Source: Lachnospiraceae bacterium
GTDB lineage: Bacteria; Bacillota; Clostridia; Lachnospirales; Lachnospiraceae
Direction: 5' to 3'
NCBI GenBank assembly: GCA_024691125.1
Contig: JAILNV010000165.1
Span: 1 to 36,645 of the forward strand
Length of the DNA: 36,645 nt
The notes under the pieces are model-generated. The model did no database searches. It was not told the origin of the DNA and saw nothing but the letters and a program-made list of their open reading frames with translations. The position numbers were made by a program, and so were the translations under genes. Of the stretch, positions 16,280-23,615 are shown piece by piece; position 1 is the first letter of the stretch, and each line of letters opens with the position of its first letter.

Positions 16280-17309
16280 ATATTATCTCACCGCCGTTTA
16301 CTACCGTTTCTCTTAAAGCCGGCACAAACTCTGCATAGTCAACCATGCTTATATCAAGGTCCACCTGCTCGTCAACTCCTTTTATAAAACCCCTTTCCGT
16401 ATACTGCCATATCGTAAAATCATACATGAAATCATTTTCTTCAAGATACTGCGGTGCCCAAAAATCGTAATCCTGCAGAGCTTCATAGTTAAGTTCACGT
16501 CTTATCCAATTCTCGGACGCGTATATCATGGGATAGTAACCTGCTTCCTTTATCTTTTCGCAGAAAGCTATACACATTTCCGTCCTTAAGTCTTCATCTA
16601 TTTCCTCAGTATTTGTCCTTGCTCCCGCATCCGACACATACTCAGTGTCAAATGCAACCGGATAACTTATTTTATAATCCTTTATAAGGTCTATTACGAA
16701 ATCTGCTTCTCTCTCGGCTTCCTCAACACTTATAGCCTGTGTGAAGAAATAAACGCCCATAGGGATATCCCTTGCATTACACTCCGCAGCATATTCGTCA
16801 AACTTCTCATCCTTGACAAGACCGCCCTCCGAGTATCCCCTGTAACCACATCTCAATATAACGAAATCAATACCGGAGTTCTGAAGCTCATCCCAGTTGA
16901 CATTTTCCTGATGATAGGAAAGATCCACTCCCAGCCATGATATCTTTTTCCCGTTTTCATCATGATATGCCATGAATCCGTCTTCCAGGTAAAAGAAATC
17001 AGTATTATACGGATTAACCGGTATCTGGCCCAGAATGCGTTCCCTTGCCGGAATATATATCTTATTCACATCATTCTCAGGCGCATCTACTATAATTTCC
17101 GGTATATTCTCTGAATTTCCGCTCTCTTTCTCACCGGCATCCGTTTCCGGAGCAGTCTCCTCTGTCGGATCATGCTTCTGTGCTGTCTTCCTGCCCATAT
17201 GATTGCCTATGAGAAAACCTATCGTCACACCAAGCAGTAATATCGTAAGTCCAAGAACACCCAACACTATATACAGCTTGGTTATGTTCCTCATCTTCTT
17301 TTTTTTCAA
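16269..17309 (-). CDS. Membrane-anchored GH25 lysozyme (muramidase)
   Basis: Glycoside hydrolase family 25 enzymes cut the N-acetylmuramic acid beta-1,4 bond in peptidoglycan. The 346-residue protein has a lysine-rich start, one membrane span (about 12-35), an acidic Pro/Glu linker (45-80) and a GH25 barrel from about 125. Expected active-site residues are visible: D129 in GVDLSYHQ and D221/E223 in FDTEYV, with a later IWQYT strand and VDLDIS. The start is TTG 17309, with AGGGAG nine bases upstream; the next ATG (17294) is 24 bases from it. The gene heads an operon with the GspF/PilC-type and beta-rich proteins. This suggests local opening of the cell wall for an envelope-spanning structure, an inference from context. 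Confidence 0.88.
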   Translation of the reverse strand: MKKKKMRNITKLYIVLGVLGLTILLLGVTIGFLIGNHMGRKTAQKHDPTEETAPETDAGEKESGNSENIPEIIVDAPENDVNKIYIPARERILGQIPVNPYNTDFFYLEDGFMAYHDENGKKISWLGVDLSYHQENVNWDELQNSGIDFVILRCGYRGYSEGGLVKDEKFDEYAAECNARDIPMGVYFFTQAISVEEAEREADFVIDLIKDYKISYPVAFDTEYVSDAGARTNTEEIDEDLRTEMCIAFCEKIKEAGYYPMIYASENWIRRELNYEALQDYDFWAPQYLEENDFMYDFTIWQYTERGFIKGVDEQVDLDISMVDYAEFVPALRETVVNGGEIIYDE

Positions 17310-17347
17310 AGCTTTATACTCCCTGTCCTGTTAGGTTACAACGATTT

Positions 17348-17376
17348 ATTGTACCTTATATGTCGATTCATTTCAA
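17348..17376 (-). promoter_or_regulatory. Promoter of the GH25-PilC operon
   Basis: Minus strand: TTGAAA (17371-17376), 17 bases, TACAAT (17348-17353). Initiation near 17341 leaves about 31 bases to the TTG start. Confidence 0.65.
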
Positions 17377-17388
17377 TCGAAAGGTAGG

Positions 17389-17424
17389 AAAAAAACAGGG
17401 ATGCCTACGCACCCCTGTTTTTTT
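17389..17424 (-). terminator. Strong terminator downstream of cspA
   Basis: An 11-bp stem (AACAGGGGTGC with GCATCCCTGTT on the minus strand, one G-T pair) with a four-base loop, flanked by A-runs and T-runs so that it works in either direction. It lies about 103 bases beyond the cspA stop codon, leaving a long 3' segment. Confidence 0.88.
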
Positions 17425-17527
17425 AATCTGCTTAATACGACTGCTACTTCCCCTAACATAAACCCATGTAATCTTTAAAAAGCACAATGTATATATCTAA
17501 GAAAAGGCACAAGTTGTAATAACCGGA

Positions 17528-17725
17528 TTATAACTTTGTTACATTTGTTGCCTGAGGTCCCTTCTCGCCCTGCACTACATCGAACTCTACGGATGCGCCC
17601 TCGTCAAGTGACTTGAAGCCTTCCATATTAAGTCCTGAATAGTGAACGAACACGTCCTGTCCCTGCTCGTCAGAGATGAATCCGTATCCCTTCTGGTTGT
17701 TGAACCACTTTACTGTACCCTTCAT
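17528..17725 (-). CDS. Cold-shock family RNA chaperone
   Basis: A 65-residue single-domain CspA/CspB-type protein that binds single-stranded RNA and melts secondary structure. It begins [17 protein letters not shown], with RNP1 (KGYGFI, about 12-17) and RNP2 (VFVHY, about 25-29), and ends in the usual beta-strand PQATNVTKL. The ATG follows GGAGG six bases upstream. It has its own promoter (17781-17809) and a T-rich leader of about 50 bases, much shorter than the long thermosensor leader of Escherichia coli cspA. Which csp paralogue this is cannot be told from one window. Confidence 0.96.
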   Translation of the reverse strand: MKGTVKWFNNQKGYGFISDEQGQDVFVHYSGLNMEGFKSLDEGASVEFDVVQGEKGPQATNVTKL

Positions 17726-17780
17726 ATAGTACCTCCAAAAAAATTAAATAATATTGACAGATGCAAATAACATCTTAAAG

Positions 17781-17809
17781 ATATTATCATAAATATGTGA
17801 CATTGTAAA
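17781..17809 (-). promoter_or_regulatory. Promoter of the cold-shock gene
   Basis: Minus strand: TTTACA (17804-17809), 17 bases, TAATAT (17781-17786). It begins only seven bases after the stop codon of the HD-GYP gene, so the upstream transcript may run into cspA. Confidence 0.6.
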
Positions 17810-17815
17810 GATATA

Positions 17816-18949
17816 TTATGATGGCGGCATCTGTTTTAAAGCCTGGGCGCTTATCTGCTGTTTTCTGTGCTGAGCTTCAAGCATCTCGAGCTGCCTTGAC
17901 ATCTCATAAATCTCCATATGAGCTCTCTGAAATGCCGAAACAACCGTTGGATCGAACTGCAGACCCGCAGCCTGAGTTATTATATTGTAAGCCTGCTCAT
18001 GTGTTTTAGCCTGCTTGTAAGACCTTGTAGATACCAGAGCGTCATAGGTATCCGCCACAGAAAGGATCCTGGCAAGCAAAGGTATATTGTTGCCCATGAG
18101 ATGATCCGGATAACCCCCACCATCATATCTTTCATGGTGGAATCTTGCCATCTGATATGTGTAGTTCAGAAACTTCGAATTGGGGATGAGATACGAGTAG
18201 CGCTGAATAGCGTTGGCCGCAAGCACAGTATGCTTCTTCATCATCTCGAATTCTTCATCCGTATACTTACCGGTCTTCTGAAGTATCGAATCGGGAATAC
18301 CTATTTTCCCCATATCGTGCAGCTGGGACGACAGTATTATAAGTTCGAAATCCGAAGGATCTATGCCGTAATTTACACCCGACATAAGCATCTCCCTGAG
18401 TATCAGTCCCATATATCTGGACACCGCCAGTGAACTCATGCCCGCATAGGTATCCTTAACTGTTATCAGATCCGTTATTACTCCAATGATGAAATATTCA
18501 AGCTTCAGTGTATTCTGATTGGCTGCAGCCATAGACTGCTGTAGCTGTCCGGAATAATTACCCATCTGCTTCTTACTCTCAAGCAGCTCCGCCTGTGTCT
18601 CTATATGCTTTTTTAATATCTGTGTATTTACGGGCTTTCTCAGGAAATCCGAAGCTCCCATCCTGTATGCTTCGACTTCGGTTGTTGCATCCTTGTCACC
18701 CGAAATAAAGATAACCCTTATATCCTTGGTCTTCTCCGAAGTCTTAAGCCGCGTTAAGACTTCAAAGCCGCTCACACCCTGCAGGACAACATCGATCACC
18801 ATGATATCCGGCATAATGTTTGCCTTGGATAGCCTTGCCAACGCCTGCTTACTGTTGTTCATGGCTATGACATTGTATTCTTTCTCCAATGCCTTTTGCA
18901 TCATGACAAGCTCTACTTCACTGTTATCCAATATCATGATTGAATACAT
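17816..18949 (-). CDS. Response regulator with HD-GYP domain
   Basis: A 377-residue two-domain signalling protein. Receiver domain 1-120: acidic D8, phospho-acceptor D53 (VIDVV) and K105 (FLRKPV). The HD-GYP domain (about 150-345), normally a cyclic-di-GMP phosphodiesterase, has HDMGKIGIPD (211-220) and the HHERYDGGGYP signature (271-281) followed by ILSVADTYDAL. The usual first metal-binding stretch of the family, with a conserved Glu and His in a G-x-H-x-x-R setting, here reads AGMSSLAVSR (about 169-178). The His appears to be lost. The start ATG lies inside hisA (16-base overlap) with GAGGAGG in front, so the two are co-translated. No partner histidine kinase is in the window. The C-terminal tail is a Gln-rich coiled coil. 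Confidence 0.9.
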   Translation of the reverse strand: MYSIMILDNSEVELVMMQKALEKEYNVIAMNNSKQALARLSKANIMPDIMVIDVVLQGVSGFEVLTRLKTSEKTKDIRVIFISGDKDATTEVEAYRMGASDFLRKPVNTQILKKHIETQAELLESKKQMGNYSGQLQQSMAAANQNTLKLEYFIIGVITDLITVKDTYAGMSSLAVSRYMGLILREMLMSGVNYGIDPSDFELIILSSQLHDMGKIGIPDSILQKTGKYTDEEFEMMKKHTVLAANAIQRYSYLIPNSKFLNYTYQMARFHHERYDGGGYPDHLMGNNIPLLARILSVADTYDALVSTRSYKQAKTHEQAYNIITQAAGLQFDPTVVSAFQRAHMEIYEMSRQLEMLEAQHRKQQISAQALKQMPPS

Positions 18950-19734
18950 CCGACAACCTCCTCTATGCCAAGATGACCGCCAAACAGCTTAAGCGCACTT
19001 CCTGCCGTTACATCTATTCTCCCCCTGCCGATGCTCTTTATCTTCTCTATATCCGAAAGAGCCGACACCCCGCCTGCGTAGGTTACAGTATAAGGTATAT
19101 CGGCAAGTATGCCAATTACTTTATCATCCACTCCGGATTTTTTTCCTTCAACATCCACGGCATGGACCAAAAATTCATCACAGTAATCCGCCAGGATATC
19201 AAAAGTTCTGTTCTCAAGCCTTGTGTCACTGAACTTCTGCCACCTGTCGGTAACAATGTAATATGCACCTGCAGTAGTACCTGCTTCATCGGGGATGCTT
19301 CTGAATCTGCAGCTCAGATCAAGAACTATGTGTTCCCTGCCTACAGTCTTTTTAAGCTTATCAAGCCGTTCATAATCAATCCTCCCGTCCCTGAAGACAT
19401 ATGAGGTGACTATGACATGCGACGCTCCCGCTTCTATAAAATCAGCTGCATTATCGGCATTAATCCCTCCACCGGCCTGTAATCCCCCGGGGAAAGCCTT
19501 AAGCGCCTTTATTGCCTGCGCCTTTGTTGCACTGTACTCAGGCGTGCCCCCCGCATTGAGCATCGCTATATGGCCGCCGTGAAGTCCATACCCCCTGTAT
19601 ATATCGGCATAAAAGTCCGCTTCTTTATCTGAAGTAAAGTTCTCGGACAGATTCTCACCCGAATCCCTGAGGCTTCCGCCCACGATCTGTTTAACTTTTC
19701 CGTTGTGAATATCAATACATGGACGAAAACGCAC
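18934..19734 (-). CDS. hisA: Phosphoribosylformimino-AICAR ribotide isomerase, eukaryotic (HIS6) type
   Basis: Fourth step of histidine synthesis: Amadori isomerisation of ProFAR to PRFAR. The 266-residue TIM barrel matches the eukaryotic HIS6 subtype rather than normal bacterial HisA. From memory of yeast HIS6 it shares the start FxxCIDxHNGxVKQIVGG, then AGGGIN, VIVTSYVF, LDLSCR, a WQxxxD segment, NEFLVHAxDVEG-like (here DEFLVHAVDVEG), GVDD and VTYAGG. The GTG start (19734) has TAGGAG six bases upstream, and that site contains the fbp stop codon, so fbp and hisA are coupled. No other his gene is adjacent. This subtype is known in some Clostridia, probably from transfer; that origin is inference. 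Confidence 0.9.
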   Translation of the reverse strand: MRFRPCIDIHNGKVKQIVGGSLRDSGENLSENFTSDKEADFYADIYRGYGLHGGHIAMLNAGGTPEYSATKAQAIKALKAFPGGLQAGGGINADNAADFIEAGASHVIVTSYVFRDGRIDYERLDKLKKTVGREHIVLDLSCRFRSIPDEAGTTAGAYYIVTDRWQKFSDTRLENRTFDILADYCDEFLVHAVDVEGKKSGVDDKVIGILADIPYTVTYAGGVSALSDIEKIKSIGRGRIDVTAGSALKLFGGHLGIEEVVGCIQS

Positions 19735-19743
19735 TGTACACTC

Positions 19744-21711
19744 CTATGAACGCTCCACTATCACACCTTCACGGTATGCATCAAGCAGATCCTCGAGCTC
19801 GCATATCTGCTCCCTTATATCATATCCCGTATCCGTATCGGCAACTCTGAGCCTTATAGTTGAACTCTCCACCACAAAGGAATCCGAGACTATATCCGTT
19901 TCCTTAAGGATCGCCGCATCCTTGCTTTCGAAGGGTTCATGCGCCGCGATCCACATTCCGTGTGAGTTATATACGAGCGTATATCCAGCTATGCCCGTCT
20001 TGCTCTGATAAGCCTTGGAGAATCCCCCGTCTATGACAAGAAGCTTGCCACGGCATTTTATCGGACTCTCACCCTTCTTCTGCTCCACCGGTACGTGACC
20101 GTTTACTATATGCGAGAATCTCTCGTCAAGACCGAACTCCCTTAATATCTTATTGACCGTTTCCTCATCATCAAGAAGATCGTAATACTTATTCTTCTTC
20201 TCGGTATGGGTAGCCTTATCCTCTATGAAATAGCGCTCAAAGGTAGCCATCTTCTCCTTGCCGAACACCGGTGAATTGGGATTGGTCCATATATACCACA
20301 GAATATCCTTTCCCTTTATACATTCCTCATCGGTATCCGAACCGTAATATCCCTTCCTTGCATACGCTTCGAGAATGTCATACAGGCTCTTGCCGCTGTA
20401 GGTTTTTCCAAACAGTGTCACCTTCTTGAAATCACCGTTCTCATCAAGAGGTACACAGCCGTGATAGAGAAGGTTGGAATTATATATCTTATACATGCTT
20501 CCCTTGCTGTAGAGGAACCGCACATGCTTCTGAAGCTTCTCACTCCTCATGAACGCATGGATCAGCCTTTCCATCATATCCGCCTCTGCATCGGACAATT
20601 TATACGGATCCTCCGGATCGATCGTAGGGAAGTCCGTATCCTTAAGCGGATATTCTTTTCCGTCTATACACACCGTTCCCTTTTCAAGATCCATCCTGTC
20701 AAGGAGCAGGCGATCCTGCATCTGCCATTCGGGATACTTCCTTATCACCTGTCCTTCCAGCTTGAACTGGATGATGGTCATGGCCTTATGCATCATATTG
20801 TTAAGCTCTACATTTCTTGCATCGTAATCATTATTGACAGGTGTCTTGAAAACATCGCAGTTAACATCCCTGTAGGTATTAAGACAGAAGGTCACAAGCG
20901 GTACAAGATTGATACCGTAGCCTTCTTCAAGAGTATCAAGATTACCGTACCTTATGGCAAGCCTTAAAACAGTAGCCACACAGGCGGGCTGCCCTGCTGC
21001 CGCACCCATCCAGACCACATCATGATTACCCCATTGGATATCCACCGAATGATAATTCCTGAGCGTATCCATAACAACGTGCGGACCCGGTCCTCTGTCA
21101 AATATATCGCCTACTATATGAAGATGGTCTATGACCAGACGCTGAATAAGATTACTGAGGGCTATTATGAAATCCTGAGCCCTACCGATCCTTATTATCG
21201 TATGTATGATCTCGTTATAATATGCTTCCTTGTCCTGAACCTCTGCTTTTTCCGTTATAAGCTCCTCTATAACGTAGGAGAAATCCTCCGGCAGAGCCTT
21301 CCTGACCTTCGATCTTGTATATTTACTGGCAACACGCTTTGTGATCTGTACAAGCCTGTGGAGAGTTATCTTATACCAGTCCTCAATATTATCTTCCTGC
21401 TTGAGGATGATATCCAGCTTCTCCTTGGGATAATAGATCAGAGTCGCAAGGCTCTTCTTATCCCTCACGCTTAAGGTATTACCGAATTCCTCATCTATCT
21501 TTCTCTTGATCGAACCGGAACCGTTCTTGAGCACATGGTTGAACTGCTCATACTCTCCATGTATATCTGTCATAAAGTGTTCGGTTCCCTTGGGAAGATT
21601 AAGTATGGACTGCAGATTGATTATCTCCGTTGAAGCCGCAGCTATCGTGGGATATTTATCCGCAAGTATCTTAAGATAATTGATCTCTGTTCTGTTGATC
21701 TCTTTTCTCAC
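19744..21711 (-). CDS. fbp: Class 3 fructose-1,6-bisphosphatase
   Basis: Converts fructose-1,6-bisphosphate to fructose-6-phosphate in gluconeogenesis. The Firmicutes-type enzyme carries metallophosphatase motifs, seen here as HFMTDIHGEYEQF, VGDIFDRGPGPH and QWGNHDVVWMG. The chosen start is GTG 21711, with GGGAG six bases upstream, giving 655 residues, the usual length. The frame runs open to 21822 with an ATG at 21810, but that stretch has no ribosome site, no family similarity, and holds the inverted-repeat RNA element 21730-21790. It is followed directly by hisA (stop codon inside the hisA ribosome site) and preceded by dapB on the same strand. It is probably the fourth gene of a run starting at the PBP gene. 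Confidence 0.95.
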   Translation of the reverse strand: MRKEINRTEINYLKILADKYPTIAAASTEIINLQSILNLPKGTEHFMTDIHGEYEQFNHVLKNGSGSIKRKIDEEFGNTLSVRDKKSLATLIYYPKEKLDIILKQEDNIEDWYKITLHRLVQITKRVASKYTRSKVRKALPEDFSYVIEELITEKAEVQDKEAYYNEIIHTIIRIGRAQDFIIALSNLIQRLVIDHLHIVGDIFDRGPGPHVVMDTLRNYHSVDIQWGNHDVVWMGAAAGQPACVATVLRLAIRYGNLDTLEEGYGINLVPLVTFCLNTYRDVNCDVFKTPVNNDYDARNVELNNMMHKAMTIIQFKLEGQVIRKYPEWQMQDRLLLDRMDLEKGTVCIDGKEYPLKDTDFPTIDPEDPYKLSDAEADMMERLIHAFMRSEKLQKHVRFLYSKGSMYKIYNSNLLYHGCVPLDENGDFKKVTLFGKTYSGKSLYDILEAYARKGYYGSDTDEECIKGKDILWYIWTNPNSPVFGKEKMATFERYFIEDKATHTEKKNKYYDLLDDEETVNKILREFGLDERFSHIVNGHVPVEQKKGESPIKCRGKLLVIDGGFSKAYQSKTGIAGYTLVYNSHGMWIAAHEPFESKDAAILKETDIVSDSFVVESSTIRLRVADTDTGYDIREQICELEDLLDAYREGVIVERS

Positions 21712-21729
21712 TTTACTCTCCCAAATACC

Positions 21730-21790
21730 GGAGCCTGTGTTTATCTCACAGTTCCCTTTCTGTAAACACCTTTTAACAGCTAAAGGCTCC
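21730..21790 (-). ncRNA. Candidate three-stem structured leader of fbp
   Basis: On the RNA of the minus strand, an outer stem (21784-21790 with 21730-21736, GGAGCCT/AGGCTCC) encloses a short T/A stem (21782-21784 with 21771-21773). It also encloses a perfect 7-bp stem GTGTTTA/TAAACAC (21763-21769 with 21737-21743) containing a CAG...CTG inner pair. The element ends about eight bases before the fbp ribosome site and has no T-run, so it would act on translation or stability. It matches no riboswitch class I recognise. Confidence 0.45.
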
Positions 21791-21818
21791 CTGTCCTGCT
21801 GTCCGGCCATGCAGAAAA

Positions 21819-22574
21819 TCAACCGATAACCTCCTGCATTGTATACAGACCTGCCGGCTTACCTTTTATAAACTTCGCCGCCTGGATTGCTCCCTTACCG
21901 AATACAGCCCTTGAATAAGCACGATGCGAAAATGTTACAACCTCATCCTGTCCTGCGAAAATGACATCATGGTCGCCCACTATCGTTCCGCCGCGGACAG
22001 CAGAGATCCCCAGTTCCCTGCTTCCTCTCTTCTGCCTTACCTGACTCCTGTCATATACATAATCGTATTCGTTGTCCATAGCTTCGTTGATCGAATCAGC
22101 CAGTGCAAGTGCCGTTCCGCTCGGGGCATCCACCTTCATCCTGTGATGTTTCTCCACTATTTCAACATCAAACCCGGCATCGGCAAATACCTTTGCGGAT
22201 TCCTTAAGCAGCTTCATAAGTACATTAACACCGACTGACATATTTGCGGATTTAAGCACTGCCACCTTTTTGCTGCACTCCATAAGATGCGCCGTCTGCT
22301 CATCGCTAAGCCCCGTCGTACATTCAACACAGGGGATCTGACCGGAAACACACCAGTCAAGCAGTCCGTCCACTGCCGAAGCTGCTCCGAAATCAATCAC
22401 CACATCAGCCTTTACATCGCAGTCGTTAACCGAAGTAAAAACAGGATAATCATTCTTCTGTCCGCCTGCCACATCAATGCCCGCAACTATCCTGACATCA
22501 GGATCCTCAGCCACGAGCCCCGTTATCATCTGTCCCATACGGCCGTTGCAGCCGTGCATGATTATGTCAACCAT
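21819..22574 (-). CDS. dapB: 4-hydroxy-tetrahydrodipicolinate reductase
   Basis: Reduces hydroxy-tetrahydrodipicolinate with NAD(P)H in the lysine/diaminopimelate pathway. It has 251 residues. The nucleotide-binding start is MVDIIMHGCNGRMGQ. The catalytic and substrate region is VEKHHRMKVDAPSGTA. The C-terminal HRAYSRAVFGKGAIQAA is typical. The family length is normal. The ATG has GGGAG eight bases upstream. It follows dapA by 93 bases holding two hairpins (22620-22675). The product diaminopimelate feeds peptidoglycan, and a PBP gene stands just before dapA. Confidence 0.97.
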   Translation of the reverse strand: MVDIIMHGCNGRMGQMITGLVAEDPDVRIVAGIDVAGGQKNDYPVFTSVNDCDVKADVVIDFGAASAVDGLLDWCVSGQIPCVECTTGLSDEQTAHLMECSKKVAVLKSANMSVGVNVLMKLLKESAKVFADAGFDVEIVEKHHRMKVDAPSGTALALADSINEAMDNEYDYVYDRSQVRQKRGSRELGISAVRGGTIVGDHDVIFAGQDEVVTFSHRAYSRAVFGKGAIQAAKFIKGKPAGLYTMQEVIG

Positions 22575-22667
22575 TTTGTTTTCTCCCTAAACATCTGTCA
22601 TATCCTTTTATGCCGGCACAGGCATTTCAATATGCATATACCGGTCAAAAGACCTGTATATCCGGAA

Positions 22668-23552
22668 TTACAATATACCGTAATCCTTCATTGCCTTTTC
22701 AAGCTTTTCTACATTCTCAGGCTCCATTTCCGTAAGGGGACGTCTTAAGATACCGCTGTCCCTTCCCTGAAGCTCAAGCCCCTTCTTAACCGGAATAGGA
22801 TTAACCTCACAGAACAAAGCATTACAGATAGGAATAGCCTTAAGCTGAAGCTCACAGCTTTTCTTAACATCCCCGTCCAAATATGACGCAACGATCTCAT
22901 GTGTCTGTCTTGGCGCTACATTGGACAGTACGGAAATAACTCCGAGACCGCCAAGCGAAAGAAGCGGCACTATCTGATCATCATTTCCCGAATAAAGATC
23001 TATACATCCTTCTGCCAGTGACATAAGCTTTGCCACCTGTGATATGTTACCCGTTGCCTCCTTGATAGCAACAATATTCTCAACATTCTTCGCAAGGTAT
23101 ACAGCTGTCTCAGGCAGTATGTTGCAGCCTGTCCTTCCCGGAATATTATACATGATAAGAGGGATTTTAACGCTGTTTGCTACCATCGTAAAATGATCTA
23201 TGAGTCCCTTCTGGGTAGCCTTATTGTAATACGGCGTAACTACCAGAATTCCGTCTACTCCGGCCGCTTCTGCCTCTTTTGACAGATATACGGCCGTTTC
23301 GGTACAGTTGGATCCCGTACCGGCGATAACCGGTATTCTCTTATTCACAACCTCTGCACAGAATTTTATTACATTAATATGCTCTTCATGGGTAAGCGTT
23401 GAAGCTTCTCCCGTCGTACCGCATACGATGATGGCATCAGTTCCGCTCGCTATCTGATACTCTATCTGCTCCCTGAAAGCATCATAATCCACTTCTTTGT
23501 TTTCTTTAAAGGGTGTTGTTATCGCAACACCGGCTCCTTTGAAAATTGCCAT
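22668..23552 (-). CDS. dapA: 4-hydroxy-tetrahydrodipicolinate synthase
   Basis: Condenses pyruvate with aspartate semialdehyde, the first committed step to diaminopimelate and lysine. A 294-residue TIM barrel with GTTGEASTLTHEEH (pyruvate-binding loop), YNIPGRTG with the catalytic tyrosine, and the Schiff-base lysine in VAIKEATGN. The ATG is preceded by AAGGAGG. It lies 63 bases after the class A PBP gene, with no terminator between them, so co-transcription is likely. No lysine riboswitch (a long leader) is present in front of it. Confidence 0.97.
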   Translation of the reverse strand: MAIFKGAGVAITTPFKENKEVDYDAFREQIEYQIASGTDAIIVCGTTGEASTLTHEEHINVIKFCAEVVNKRIPVIAGTGSNCTETAVYLSKEAEAAGVDGILVVTPYYNKATQKGLIDHFTMVANSVKIPLIMYNIPGRTGCNILPETAVYLAKNVENIVAIKEATGNISQVAKLMSLAEGCIDLYSGNDDQIVPLLSLGGLGVISVLSNVAPRQTHEIVASYLDGDVKKSCELQLKAIPICNALFCEVNPIPVKKGLELQGRDSGILRRPLTEMEPENVEKLEKAMKDYGIL

Positions 23553-23615
23553 TGCCTTTTCCTCCTTGTTAAGTCATTTTTTATCTGATTTACAGTGTCT
23601 GCTTCTGTAAGCTGC

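Noticed and set aside
17320-21795. Shared 12-mer CAGGACAGGGAG before the GH25 and fbp genes
   Set aside because: Repeats of this length are expected by chance in a window of this size, and their positions relative to the genes differ.
21712-21822. Fructose bisphosphatase extended to ATG 21810 or TTG 21822
   Set aside because: No ribosome site, no family similarity, and it would translate the structured RNA element; GTG 21711 has a good site.
22575-22667. Lysine riboswitch controlling dapB or dapA
   Set aside because: Gaps are far shorter than an L-box and hold only simple hairpins.
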